64,000 nt of DNA from Chloroflexota bacterium (GTDB lineage Bacteria; Chloroflexota; Dehalococcoidia; DSTF01; RBG-16-68-14): the NCBI GenBank assembly GCA_029262675.1, contig JAJCYW010000002.1:36534-100533 (forward strand), in the 5' to 3' direction. The notes under the pieces are model-generated. The model saw nothing but the letters and a program-made list of their open reading frames with translations. It was not told the origin of the DNA and searched no databases. Positions 1 to 8,472 of the stretch are shown one piece after another. The first letter of the stretch is position 1, and each line of letters starts with the position of its first letter. Position numbers and translations under genes: made by a program.

Positions 1-1
1 C

Positions 2-1744
2 ACGGTCGGCGTGGTCTCCGATGGCGTCTTCGGCCTTGCCGAGAGCCAGGCGACCGGCGACCTGCCCGCGATCGACACGACGACGTGCAACGTGCTGGAG
101 GAGAGTCCAACGCTGGCCGGCGCCGGAGCGGAGGGCACCGCGATGCTGGAGATCGTGCACGACATTGCGCCGGGCGCGGACCTGATGTTCGGCCACTTCG
201 GGTTCCGGTTCGGCGGCACATCGCTCGACTTCAACGAAGCCGTCGACTGCCTGGCCGAGTTCGCCGACATCGTCGTCGACGACATCGGCTGGTTCGGCGT
301 CGGCCCCTATGACGGCACCAGCAGCGTCTCGCGCAACACCGCGTTGGCGCTCAACAGCTCCGGCCCCATCCGCGGCTACTACACGGCGGTCGGCAATCAA
401 GCACAGGACCACTACCAGGCGCCGTACCGCAACTCCGGCGCCATCATCGACGACAACGACGTCTTTGAATCGTTCCCGCCGACGGAGACCTGGAACCTCC
501 ATGAGTTTACGGAGATCGACGGACCGCTGACCACGGTGCATGCCGGCCTCTCGCCCGCGCCGGCTATCGGTAACCGGCTACTGCTCTCGCCGGGCGCGAC
601 GGTATCGTTTTTCCTCAGCTGGGACGACACCTGGGGGCTCTCCAGCAACGACTACGATCTCTTTATCGGTACCGGTACCACGATCTTCGTCTGCAGCGGC
701 GCCCCGCAGGCCTTCACCATCACCGACCCCGGCACGCCCTACTTCCCGCTGGAGGAGTGCGGCTGGCTGAACAACACGGGGGCCGAGATGGCGATCGACG
801 TCATCATCGGCAACTACCTGGGCGAAGCCGACCCGGCGGAACTGGAGCTCTTCATCATCTGCAACGGCTGCGTCTCGCTCTCGAACCGCAACCGGCTCGA
901 CTTCACCACGCCGGGCAGCAGCGTCGCCAACCAATCCGACGCGGGCGGCCAGCCGGTGTCCGTCGTATCGCTAGGGGCGGTGCGGCACAACGCGCCCGAT
1001 CGGATCGCAGTCTACAGCAGCCGCGGCCTGACAGAAGACGGACGATTGAAGCCCGACGCCGTCGCCGTGGACGGCGTCTGCATCACAGGCGCCGGCGGCT
1101 TCGGCCAGCAGACGTGCAAGGACGGCGGACGCCGCTTCTTCGGCAGCTCCGCGGCGGCCCCGCACGCGGCCGGCATCGCCGCGCTGCTGCTGGAGTGCAA
1201 CCCGGCCGTATCCCGCTCGGAACTGCGCGAGGCTCTGCTGGACACGGCCGTAGACCTGGGCGAGAGCGGGCCGGACGAGACGTTCGGCAACGGCCGCCTG
1301 GACGCGGAGGCCGCAGCGGAGCGCGCCGGCTGCATCGCGCCGACGCCGTCGCCAACGCCCACGCCGGCGGTGACGCCGACACCAGCCGTCACGCCGACAG
1401 CGACCGCGACGCTGGACCCGTCGATCACGGCGACCGTCATCCCGGCGGCGACCGTCTCGCCGACCGTGACGCCGACAAGTTCGGCGACGGCAACCGCAAC
1501 CGTGACGCCCACGCCAACCGTGACGCCCACTCCAACGCTTGCCTGTCCGCCGGGAGACGCCAGCGGGGACCGCTCCGTCACCGCGGTCGACGCAGCTATC
1601 GTGCTCCAATTCGTCGCCGAACTTGTCGGCGGCCTGCCGTGCGAGGAGGCCGCGGACGTCAATGACGACGGCGCGGTCAACGCCATCGATAGCTCGCTGA
1701 TCCTGCAGTTCGTCGCGGGGCTGCTGTCCGGCCTGCCACCCTAA
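2..1744 (+). CDS. Subtilisin-like (S8) secreted protease with C-terminal dockerin-like repeats, 5' partial
   Basis: The frame is open to the window edge, so the true start and signal peptide lie outside; an internal GTG is at 11. Counting from that GTG, the Asp motif VGVVSDGV has Asp4 and the Ser motif FGSSAAAPHAAG puts the nucleophile at Ser380. The usual HGT histidine motif is instead EGTAM (Glu41), so the charge relay may be Asp/Glu/Ser. A Thr/Pro-rich linker at about residues 445-510 leads to two dockerin-type calcium repeats (GDASGDRSV and DVNDDGAVNAID) near the end. The protein is probably exported, with the repeats mediating attachment or stability outside the cell; no cohesin is visible here. 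The next gene carries the same kind of tail. Fold and dockerin assignment are firm; activity is inferred. Confidence 0.85.
   Translation, partial: TVGVVSDGVFGLAESQATGDLPAIDTTTCNVLEESPTLAGAGAEGTAMLEIVHDIAPGADLMFGHFGFRFGGTSLDFNEAVDCLAEFADIVVDDIGWFGVGPYDGTSSVSRNTALALNSSGPIRGYYTAVGNQAQDHYQAPYRNSGAIIDDNDVFESFPPTETWNLHEFTEIDGPLTTVHAGLSPAPAIGNRLLLSPGATVSFFLSWDDTWGLSSNDYDLFIGTGTTIFVCSGAPQAFTITDPGTPYFPLEECGWLNNTGAEMAIDVIIGNYLGEADPAELELFIICNGCVSLSNRNRLDFTTPGSSVANQSDAGGQPVSVVSLGAVRHNAPDRIAVYSSRGLTEDGRLKPDAVAVDGVCITGAGGFGQQTCKDGGRRFFGSSAAAPHAAGIAALLLECNPAVSRSELREALLDTAVDLGESGPDETFGNGRLDAEAAAERAGCIAPTPSPTPTPAVTPTPAVTPTATATLDPSITATVIPAATVSPTVTPTSSATATATVTPTPTVTPTPTLACPPGDASGDRSVTAVDAAIVLQFVAELVGGLPCEEAADVNDDGAVNAIDSSLILQFVAGLLSGLPP
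1345..1545 (+). repeat. Low-complexity Thr/Pro linker coding repeat
   Basis: Short imperfect direct repeats of acg-ccg/acg-cca codons encode a (TP)n linker between the protease domain and the dockerin-like module. Such linkers are common in secreted multidomain proteins and evolve by slippage. Confidence 0.7.
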
Positions 1745-1817
1745 GTCTGTGCCTATCGGCGCATTTCGAATAGAATAAATAGACGCGCACGGGGAGAGGA
1801 CGGAGGCCGCCAGGCAA

Positions 1818-2438
1818 ATGGCGCGATTCACGTCAGCGCTGCGACTTGCCGCCGTGACGGTCGTTGCCGTCGCCGCGGCGCTTCTCACGCAACCCACCGC
1901 CGCTCAGCAGACGGTGCCCGTGGACGTAGGCGACATCTGGTACTGTGACGCCTCGCAGATGGGCAGCACCTGCGATACGACGATCGCCGCCGGCGACACG
2001 GTCGTCTGGGACTTCAGCCCGGCACTGCTGCCGCACTCGGCAACGGCTTGCGGCGCCTCTTGCAACAACCCGACAGGCAGCCCACTTTTCGACTCCGGCA
2101 TCATCATCGACAGCTCCAGCTACCAGTACACCTTCACGCAGCCCGGCACGTACCGCTACTACTGCGTCATCCACCTAACCACGCAGCTCGGTCGCATTAT
2201 CGTCCTGGGTGGCGGGCCCACGCCGACTCCGGCGGACCGGCCGTACGGCGACGTCGACTGCAGCGGCGTGATCGACTCGATCGACGCGGCGCTGGTGCTG
2301 CAACTCGACGCGGGGCTCGTCGGGTCGCTCTCGTGCGAACAGAACGCCGATACGAACGGAGACGGCGCGATCAACTCTGTTGACGCCGCACTGATCCTCC
2401 AACACACGGCCGGACTGCTGTTCCACCTGCCGGTGTAG
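1818..2438 (+). CDS. Secreted cupredoxin (plastocyanin-like) with dockerin-like tail
   Basis: The protein has 206 residues. Residues 1-30 form a signal peptide (MARF, hydrophobic run, AQQ). Residues 35-131 form a plastocyanin-type domain with copper ligands His73 (LPHSA), Cys116 and His119 (YYCVIH). No Met follows; the nearest axial candidate is Gln123 (HLTTQLG), which recalls stellacyanin. A Thr/Pro linker is followed by two dockerin-type repeats (DVDCSGVIDSIDAAL and DTNGDGAINSVDAAL). It is probably an exported electron-transfer or copper protein. It lies 73 bases after the protease and has the same tail, so both may be anchored to the same surface partner. Confidence 0.85.
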   Translation: MARFTSALRLAAVTVVAVAAALLTQPTAAQQTVPVDVGDIWYCDASQMGSTCDTTIAAGDTVVWDFSPALLPHSATACGASCNNPTGSPLFDSGIIIDSSSYQYTFTQPGTYRYYCVIHLTTQLGRIIVLGGGPTPTPADRPYGDVDCSGVIDSIDAALVLQLDAGLVGSLSCEQNADTNGDGAINSVDAALILQHTAGLLFHLPV

Positions 2439-2455
2439 CGGCCCCTCACCGTCCC

Positions 2456-2484
2456 TTGACACCTTCCGCCGGGTGCGGGATGAT
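2456..2484 (+). promoter_or_regulatory. Candidate sigma-70 promoter for the acyl-CoA ligase
   Basis: A perfect -35 TTGACA at 2456-2461, a 17-bp spacer and a weak -10 GATGAT at 2479-2484 lie about 95 bases upstream of the ligase start at 2578. The -10 matches only four of six consensus positions. Confidence 0.4.
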
Positions 2485-2577
2485 GCGGGCAGCCCGGTCT
2501 CGCCGGGGTGGTGGTTACTATCACACGGAACGCGCATGCGGCGCATGCGCACACGCAGCACGCACGGAGGTATTGCG

Positions 2578-4131
2578 ATGGTTAGCCCTTGGCCCTCACA
2601 GGCGCCGTATGCCAAACATCACTTTTCCAAGCTCTTCGAAGCGACCGCCGCGCGGCTGCCCGATAAAGCCGCCTTCATCGGCGTCGACGAGACGCCGCAC
2701 ACGTTCAGCCAGCTCTGGGACGCCTCGCAACGCATGGCGCGCGTGCTCCAGCGGCAGGACAACGTGAAGAAGGGCGAGACGACGGCAATCCTGGCGCCCA
2801 ACTGTCCGGAGTACGCCGTCGCGCTGCACGGATCCCTGCTGACCGGCGCCAAGGTGACGACACTCAACCCGCTCTACAAGGAACGCGAGGTGGAGCACCA
2901 ACTCGACGACGCGGACGCCGCCGTCGTGTTCGTCTCTAAGCTCTTCGCGCCGGTCGTCGAAGCCGTCAAAGGCAACCTGCCTAAGGTGCGCCGAGTCTAC
3001 GAGATCGAGGACGTCTGGTCTATCGCGGAGACCGAGCCGCCGGAGCCAGAGCCAGTCGAGGTCGATCCCGAGAACGACATCGCGGTGCTCCCGTACTCCA
3101 GCGGAACGACGGGGCTGCCGAAGGGTGTGATGCTCACCCACTACAACCTTACATCCAACCTGAAGCAGATGATCGCGACGGGCGTGATGGAAGAGAAGTC
3201 CGTGTCGCTGGCGTTCCTGCCCTTCTACCACATCTACGGTCTGATGATCCTGCTCAGCGGCACGCTCGGCATCGGTTCCACGTGCCTGGTGATGCCGCGC
3301 TTCGACCCAGACCTGACGCTGGACTTTATCGAGAAGTACAAGGTGACCGACTTCTTCGTCGTGCCGCCCGCGCTGCTGGCGCTCTCCCACCACCCGAAGC
3401 TGGACGACCACGACGTCTCGTCGCTGCGCTTCATCCTCTCGGGCGCGGCGCCCCTGCCCCAGGAGGTGGCGGAGCTGGGCGCGAAGCGCTTCGGTTGCCC
3501 CGTCACGCAGGGCTACGGCATGACGGAGACGAGCCCGCTGGCGAATACGAGCCCGCTGGACGCGATGCGGCCAGGGTCTGTCGGCCCGCCGGTACCGGAC
3601 ACGGAAGAGAAGATCGTCGATCTCGACACCGGAGAAGAACTGCCGATCGGCGAGACGGGCGAGCTGTTGATCCTCGGCCCGCAGGTGATGCAGGGCTACT
3701 GGAAGAACCCGGAGGCGACCGCTGAGACGATCCGGCCCGACGGCTGGCTGCGCAGCGGCGACATCGCCTACCTCGACGAAGACGGCTACGTCTTCATCGT
3801 GGACCGGGCCAAGGAGATGATCAAGTACAAGGGCTACCAGATAGCGCCGGCCGAGATGGAGAGCGTTGTCATGGAGCACCCTGCCGTGCTGGACGCCGCC
3901 GTGATCCCGAAGCGCAACTTCGAATCGGGCGAGATCCCGAAGGCCTTCGTCGTGCTGAAGCCCGGCCAAGAGGCCTCCGCAGAAGACATCATGAGCTTCG
4001 TCGCGGACAAGGTGGCACCGTACAAGAAGCTGCGCGAGCTAGAGTTCGCGGAATCGATCCCCAAGACGTTGTCCGGCAAGATCCTGCGCCGCGACCTGAT
4101 CGAACAAGAGCGCGCCAAGTCGGAGACGTAG
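2578..4131 (+). CDS. AMP-forming acyl-CoA ligase (4-coumarate/long-chain acyl-CoA synthetase type)
   Basis: The protein has 517 residues. It activates a carboxylic acid to acyl-AMP and then to the CoA thioester. The start at 2578 follows GGAGG at 2565-2569; an in-frame ATG upstream lacks a ribosome site. ANL-superfamily motifs are intact: the P-loop YSSGTTGLPKGVMLTH, A5 GYGMTETSP, A7/A8 DGWLRSGDIAYLDEDGY with VDRAKEMIKYKGYQI, and the A10 lysine in PKTLSGKILRRDL. Length fits the family. The substrate cannot be read from sequence; an aryl or medium/long acyl acid is likely. An enoyl-CoA hydratase-like gene follows 11 bases downstream, which suggests a joint acyl-CoA degradation step. Confidence 0.93.
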   Translation: MVSPWPSQAPYAKHHFSKLFEATAARLPDKAAFIGVDETPHTFSQLWDASQRMARVLQRQDNVKKGETTAILAPNCPEYAVALHGSLLTGAKVTTLNPLYKEREVEHQLDDADAAVVFVSKLFAPVVEAVKGNLPKVRRVYEIEDVWSIAETEPPEPEPVEVDPENDIAVLPYSSGTTGLPKGVMLTHYNLTSNLKQMIATGVMEEKSVSLAFLPFYHIYGLMILLSGTLGIGSTCLVMPRFDPDLTLDFIEKYKVTDFFVVPPALLALSHHPKLDDHDVSSLRFILSGAAPLPQEVAELGAKRFGCPVTQGYGMTETSPLANTSPLDAMRPGSVGPPVPDTEEKIVDLDTGEELPIGETGELLILGPQVMQGYWKNPEATAETIRPDGWLRSGDIAYLDEDGYVFIVDRAKEMIKYKGYQIAPAEMESVVMEHPAVLDAAVIPKRNFESGEIPKAFVVLKPGQEASAEDIMSFVADKVAPYKKLRELEFAESIPKTLSGKILRRDLIEQERAKSET

Positions 4132-4142
4132 GCCCGCCCGAC

Positions 4143-4931
4143 ATGTCCGAAGGCGACCCGAACGTCCTCACAGAGCGGCGCGAGCGCGTCTGGCTAGTGA
4201 CGATCAACCGGCCGGACGTGCGCAACTGCGTCAACGGCGAGACGGCGCAGCTTCTCAACGACGCTGCGGACGCCTTCCGCGACGACGAAACGCTCGACGT
4301 GATGGTGCTGACGGGCGCGGGCGACGCCGCGTTCTGCTCCGGCGCCGACCTGAAGGCCGTCGATACGCTCGTCACGCGGCCCGGCCAGCGAGAGTCCGGG
4401 CCGATGGGCTTCAGCCGCATCACCAACATCGGCAAGCCCGTGATCGCCGCGGTCGAGGGCTACTGCACGGCCGGCGGCCTGGAACTGGCCTGCTGGTGCG
4501 ATTTCCGAATCGCCTCTCGCGGCGCGCAGTTCGGCGTCTTGAACAGGCGCTGGGGCGTCCCGCTCCTCGATGGCGGAACGCAGCGGCTGCCGCGCATCGT
4601 CGGGCTCGGTAACGCGCTCTACCTGATCGAGACCGGCGCGCTGATCGATGCCACCCACGCGCAGCGCATCGGCTTGGTGCAGGAGCTGGTTGCGGACGGC
4701 GCCGCCGTGGAACGGGCGCTGGCTGTGGCCGAACAACTCACGACTTATCCGCAGTTGGCGATGCGGAACGACCGCAAGGCGGCGCTGGAAGGCCTCAGCC
4801 TCTCGTTAGACGAAGGGCTGGCGCACGAGATGCAGGTACATCGATCCACCGCCGCGGACCCGCAGATGGCCGCTTGGCTGGAGAAGTACGCGGCGGGCGA
4901 CCGGCCATCGCCTTTTCAGCCGCCTTCGTAG
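4143..4931 (+). CDS. Enoyl-CoA hydratase/isomerase (crotonase) family protein
   Basis: The protein has 262 residues and the crotonase fold. The two oxyanion-hole segments are visible as FCSGADLKAVD (about residue 60) and GYCTAGGLELAC (about residue 105). The second acid position falls in RRWGVPLLDGGTQRLPRIVG, where many hydratases carry Glu, so hydratase chemistry is not certain and isomerase or hydrolase activity is possible. It likely works on the CoA ester made by the preceding ligase, with which it is probably co-transcribed. Confidence 0.88.
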   Translation: MSEGDPNVLTERRERVWLVTINRPDVRNCVNGETAQLLNDAADAFRDDETLDVMVLTGAGDAAFCSGADLKAVDTLVTRPGQRESGPMGFSRITNIGKPVIAAVEGYCTAGGLELACWCDFRIASRGAQFGVLNRRWGVPLLDGGTQRLPRIVGLGNALYLIETGALIDATHAQRIGLVQELVADGAAVERALAVAEQLTTYPQLAMRNDRKAALEGLSLSLDEGLAHEMQVHRSTAADPQMAAWLEKYAAGDRPSPFQPPS

Positions 4932-4949
4932 TTCAGTTTCGTCGACTCT

Positions 4950-5088
4950 GCCCCGGGTGCGCAGCACCCGAAGGCAGCGCGCAGCTTACTTGGTCCTGCC
5001 CGCGCGTTCGAAGAACGCGCTAGCGCACAGTCGAAGACTGTAGCCCCGGGTGCGCAGCAGCCGAAGCCCGCAGTCGGAGACTGCGGGC
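4950..5088. repeat. Intergenic palindromic repeat cluster with terminator-like hairpin
   Basis: The 17-mer gccccgggtgcgcagca occurs at 4950-4966 and again at 5043-5059. Between and after the copies lie inverted repeats, including a stem gcccgcagt/actgcgggc at 5066-5088 immediately beyond the stop of the minus-strand gene at 5090. The last hairpin probably ends that transcript, although no T-tract is present. Comparable hairpin-rich spacers occur at 38414-38514 and 55386-55433. Confidence 0.6.
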
Positions 5089-5089
5089 C

Positions 5090-5635
5090 TTACTGCCCCG
5101 GAGGAGCGCTTGGCGGCGGACTCGCGGGCGGAGGTGCCGGCGGAGGCGCGCTGCCGCCCGTGCCTCCCGGTGAACCGCCGCCGCCCAAGGGACCGCTGGA
5201 GCCGCCCATACCGGGCAGGATGCCGCCTTCGTCTCGATACATGAGGGCACCTCCGGCAGCCAACCCAAGTGTTGCCAGAAGGCCAACGTAGAAGCCGTAG
5301 CTCAGGTTGCTGTTCTCTGCAATGAATTTGATTACCACCAGTAGAACGGCAAGCACACCGCCTCCCAGGTAGACACGGCCCCAACTCTGCCCACCGATGT
5401 CGGCGGGGAGTTGTACATCGGTGAACGTCTTGAGCACCACCGCTCCGGCCATCGCCAGTCCGACGAACACGGCAAGGATGGACCAGATCGCGTTTGGAGC
5501 CTCCCACCCGTGCGCGCTGGCCGTGAAGCCAAATGCGCTGACGCGGTACCATGGCAGGAAGCTGGCGATCAGCAGCAGCGCCCCCGCGACGACGATCACC
5601 TTCTCCCCAATGCTCATTGCGTTGAACTTGTCCAC
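5090..5635 (-). CDS. Small four-helix membrane protein with Gly/Pro-rich tail, function unknown
   Basis: The protein has 181 residues and a GTG start at 5635 behind AGGAGGAGG. Four hydrophobic segments fall at roughly residues 12-30, 45-65, 85-105 and 112-132. They are followed by a cytoplasmic-like tail made almost entirely of Gly, Ser, Pro and Ala (GGSSG, PPPAPPPASPPPSAPPGQ). No catalytic motif is seen. It stands alone, convergent with the crotonase gene and divergent from the hydrolase at 5933. Confidence 0.7.
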   Translation of the reverse strand: MDKFNAMSIGEKVIVVAGALLLIASFLPWYRVSAFGFTASAHGWEAPNAIWSILAVFVGLAMAGAVVLKTFTDVQLPADIGGQSWGRVYLGGGVLAVLLVVIKFIAENSNLSYGFYVGLLATLGLAAGGALMYRDEGGILPGMGGSSGPLGGGGSPGGTGGSAPPPAPPPASPPPSAPPGQ

Positions 5636-5932
5636 TACGCCCTCCTCCTACTAGGGTTCCGTCCGGACAGCGGTTTCGGCCCGCGTCCGCGTGTGCCCCC
5701 GGCGGCGTGGGGTGGGAGCTCCGCTAGATCTCGGACGCCGCATCCATGCCGCTCTGCGTACGGTGGCGAGAAGCGCAAGCGATGCGATCCTCGTTACCGT
5801 TGGGCATAGTATGCACTGAAGTAGGCGGTTGCGCAATTCCCCGGCGCTGACAGTAGCAGAGCGCCGCTGCGACGAATCCGCAATCCGTGCTAGGTTGGAC
5901 GGGCGAAATCGAGATGAGGAGGAGCACATCAC
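5636..5932. other. Divergent intergenic region, no gene seen
   Basis: These 297 bases separate two divergently transcribed genes and must contain both promoters. I see no convincing coding frame, RNA gene or dyad operator. A GAGGAGGAG ribosome site for the plus-strand gene sits close to its start at 5933. Confidence 0.4.
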
Positions 5933-6712
5933 ATGCCAACCGTCGCGCTAAACGGCATCGATATCTACTACCAAGAACAGGGCAGCGGCTACCCGCTGGT
6001 GATGACGCCCGGCCTGGGTGACATCGCTGAGTTCTGGTCGCCGCTGGGCGATGCGCTCGCCGACGGTTACCGCACCGTCTCCTGGGACATGCGCGGCCAC
6101 AACCGCTCCAGCGCGCCGGAAGACCTCTCCGAATACACGCAGGACATTGTCGTCGAGGATCTGCGCGCGCTCTGCGACCACCTCGGCATTGAGCGTGCCG
6201 TCTTCGGCGGCACATCGCTGGGCGGCTACACTGCGCTGCGTTTCCAAGAGAAATACGCGGAGCGCGTCAGCGCCTTGGTCCTGCACGCCGCCGGCCCGGG
6301 CTACCGCAAGCCGGAAGGCAGCCAAGAGTGGACCGACCGCCTTGCGAGAAGTGCCGACAAGCAGGAGGAGCTCTACGGCCGCGACAACCGCGCTACCGGG
6401 AAGGAGCTCCGCGTCGGCGCGCCGGCGCTGGCCGAACGCTCCAGCCACCTGGTGCGCGGCATCACGGGCGTCGAACGGGGCGTGATGGCCCACCCCAGCT
6501 TCATCGACGCGGCGAAGATCGACGTGCCCACGCTCGTGATCGTCGGCGAGAACGACAAAGCCTACCTCGCCAGCGCCGGTTACTTCGAGTCGAAGCTGCC
6601 GAATGGCCGCAAGGTCGTCGTCGCGAACGCCGGCCATCCCGCCGCGCTGGAGCAGCCCGAAGCTGTCAACGCCGCCGTGCGTGAGTTCCTTGACGGCCTG
6701 AACCTCTCCTAG
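5933..6712 (+). CDS. Alpha/beta hydrolase
   Basis: The protein has 259 residues. The nucleophile elbow GGTSLGGYTA gives Ser at about residue 96, the acid is in VGENDKAYL (about 205) and the histidine is in NAGHPAALEQP (about 233), a complete Ser-Asp-His triad. An HG-type oxyanion strand appears as MTPGLGDIAEFW. Related proteins include 3-oxoadipate enol-lactonase-like esterases; the substrate is unknown. A strong ribosome site precedes the ATG. The metallo-hydrolase begins 2 bases after the stop, so the two are co-transcribed. Confidence 0.9.
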   Translation: MPTVALNGIDIYYQEQGSGYPLVMTPGLGDIAEFWSPLGDALADGYRTVSWDMRGHNRSSAPEDLSEYTQDIVVEDLRALCDHLGIERAVFGGTSLGGYTALRFQEKYAERVSALVLHAAGPGYRKPEGSQEWTDRLARSADKQEELYGRDNRATGKELRVGAPALAERSSHLVRGITGVERGVMAHPSFIDAAKIDVPTLVIVGENDKAYLASAGYFESKLPNGRKVVVANAGHPAALEQPEAVNAAVREFLDGLNLS

Positions 6713-6714
6713 CC

Positions 6715-7560
6715 GTGGCAAACGAAGCGACGGGCATGATCGAACTGGCGGACGGCGTCTTCGCCTACGTGCAGGAGGGCGGGGGCCTCTGCGTCGCCAA
6801 CGCCGGGCTGATCGTCGGCCCGGAGGGCTGCATCGTTATCGACGCGCTCTTCGCGCCTTCGATGACGCAGGTGTTCCGGCGGGAGATCGCGCGCGTCACG
6901 GACAAGCCCGTGCGGCTGCTGGTCAACACCCACCACCACATCGACCATACGCTCGGCAACAGCGCCTTCCCGGAGGCCCAGATCATCAGCCACGCCAACG
7001 CCCGCCGCGAGCACTTGCGCAACGGCCTGGCGATGCTAGAGATGCTGCGCCCGCGCCTCCCGGAGCTCGTCGCGGAGACGGACGGCCTCGAGCCACGCGC
7101 GCCCGACCTCACGTTCGACGGCGAATTTACCATCCACGACGGCGACCGCGAAGTGCAGCTCGTACACCTCGGCCGCGGCCACACCATCGGCGATGCGCTG
7201 GTGATGCTGCCAGAGGAGCGGCTGGTGTTCGCGGGAGATGTCGCGTTCCACGGCGTGACGCCGCTGGCGTTCGAGGGACACATCGGCGACTGGATCGGCG
7301 TCTGCGACCGCGCGGACGGCCTCGAGATCGACCGCATCGTGCCGGGCCACGGGCCCGTCGGCGGCAAGGAGGCGCTGCGCGAGATGCAAGGCTACCTGGC
7401 CTCGATCCGGGAACAGGCCAAAGCGGCGTTCGACGAGGGCCGGTCGCAGGATGACGCCGCGGCGGCGATCGACCTCGGCGAGTACGCGGCGTGGGTCGAG
7501 CCGGAGCGGATCGGCATGAACGTGGCGCGTCTCTACCAGGAGTTCCGCGGCGAAATCTAG
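6715..7560 (+). CDS. Metallo-beta-lactamase-fold hydrolase
   Basis: The protein has 281 residues and a GTG start 2 bases after the hydrolase stop. The dinuclear-metal motif reads NTHHHIDHTLGN (the HxHxDH motif). It is followed by GRGHTIGDAL (His), FAGDVAFHG (Asp) and GHGPVGGKEAL (His), so all metal ligands are present. This arrangement is typical of the glyoxalase II/lactonase-like branch. It may act in sequence with the alpha/beta hydrolase on an ester or lactone. Confidence 0.9.
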   Translation: MANEATGMIELADGVFAYVQEGGGLCVANAGLIVGPEGCIVIDALFAPSMTQVFRREIARVTDKPVRLLVNTHHHIDHTLGNSAFPEAQIISHANARREHLRNGLAMLEMLRPRLPELVAETDGLEPRAPDLTFDGEFTIHDGDREVQLVHLGRGHTIGDALVMLPEERLVFAGDVAFHGVTPLAFEGHIGDWIGVCDRADGLEIDRIVPGHGPVGGKEALREMQGYLASIREQAKAAFDEGRSQDDAAAAIDLGEYAAWVEPERIGMNVARLYQEFRGEI

Positions 7561-7814
7561 TGTCATACGCCAGCGTCTGGTGGCGGAGCACGTGACCGAG
7601 TCCGTTAGGACTCGAAGCCAGCCCGACGGGGTAGGCCCAGTCCCGCGCCCTCGGCCTCCGCCCGCCCAGCTTCCGAACGATTCGCCGCCAACCAGGCCGC
7701 GCCACTCAGGCCGCCGCCTAACAGCGTCACGGAGATCACCGTCACCGTGCAAGGCCGTGCGCATATGCGATAATAGAGGCTGTTGAATCGGATAGCGGGG
7801 AAGGAGAACGATAC
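7561..7814. other. Intergenic region, nothing firmly supported
   Basis: Between the metallo-hydrolase and the monooxygenase I see no RNA gene. A small inverted repeat, gagtccgttaggactc, lies near 7599-7614 and could end the upstream transcript. An AT-rich gataat at 7769-7774 may be part of the promoter of the next gene. Confidence 0.3.
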
Positions 7815-8141
7815 GTGTTTGTCGCCATGAACCACTTCAACGTGGCGGAGGGCAAGGCGGAAGAGTTCGAGAACACCTGGCGCAACCGCGAGACGTACCT
7901 GGACGGCGTGCCGGGCTTCGTCGAGTTCGCGCTGCTGAAGGCCGACGCCGAAGGCGAGTACATCAGCCACAGCGTCTGGCAGGACCGGGCGGCGTTCGAG
8001 GACTGGACGAACAGCGAGGCGTTCGTCAAGGGCCACCGCCAGGGCTCGCTGACGGGCGTGCTGGAAGGCGCGCCTCACGTGTCCACGTACCAGGCCATCA
8101 TCGTCCAGGGGCCGGACGGCCGCACGGTCGACGCGGAGTAG
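7815..8141 (+). CDS. IsdG/HmoA-like antibiotic biosynthesis monooxygenase (ABM) domain protein
   Basis: The protein has 108 residues and a GTG start preceded by GGAGAA. The ferredoxin-like ABM fold carries Asn6, Trp64 (EDWTNSEAF) and His74 (KGHRQG). These match the Asn-Trp-His triad of haem-degrading IsdG-type monooxygenases in both identity and spacing. A haem-degrading or haem-binding role is therefore plausible but not shown. It is followed 12 bases later by a small membrane protein. Confidence 0.82.
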   Translation: MFVAMNHFNVAEGKAEEFENTWRNRETYLDGVPGFVEFALLKADAEGEYISHSVWQDRAAFEDWTNSEAFVKGHRQGSLTGVLEGAPHVSTYQAIIVQGPDGRTVDAE

Positions 8142-8153
8142 GCGGAGCAGCGG

Positions 8154-8462
8154 ATGGAACGCTGGCGAGGATTCGACGAAGCGTCCGACCCGGACGAAAC
8201 GCCGCCGTCTGCGGATGATGCGGCGTCGCTCGAGGACGGTGCGCTCGGCGACGAAGACGCCGACGAGATGGATGAGGGCGTCTGGGAGCTAGACCCCAAC
8301 GACCCGACACACCCGGACTACGACCTCTCCGTCGACGCGGGGCCGGCCGGCTGGGACACGACACCATCGCCGCCGCTGATCGGCCGGGGCGTCGTCGTCG
8401 CGATCACGGTGCTCGTGATCATCGGGCTGACCGTGCCGTTCTGGTTCCGGCTGTTCTACTGA
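8154..8462 (+). CDS. Small acidic protein with one C-terminal membrane helix
   Basis: The protein has 102 residues. Residues 1-75 are strongly acidic and low complexity (DEDADEMDEG, ELDPNDPTHPDYDLS). Residues 79-99 form a single hydrophobic helix (GVVVAITVLVIIGLTVPFWF), giving a tail-anchored topology. No family is recognised. It is translated from a GGAG site 12 bases after the ABM gene and is closely followed by the epimerase-like gene, so the three form one unit. Confidence 0.75.
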   Translation: MERWRGFDEASDPDETPPSADDAASLEDGALGDEDADEMDEGVWELDPNDPTHPDYDLSVDAGPAGWDTTPSPPLIGRGVVVAITVLVIIGLTVPFWFRLFY

Positions 8463-8472
8463 GGATGCACAG

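Noticed and set aside
7599..7614. Possible tRNA in the 7561-7814 gap because of gagtccgttaggactc
   Set aside because: The stem is isolated; no cloverleaf arms or CCA end could be built around it.
7605..7745. Minus-strand 46-codon frame (MTVISVTLLGGGLSGAAWLA-like)
   Set aside because: It has a hydrophobic start but no ribosome site and no similarity that I recognise.
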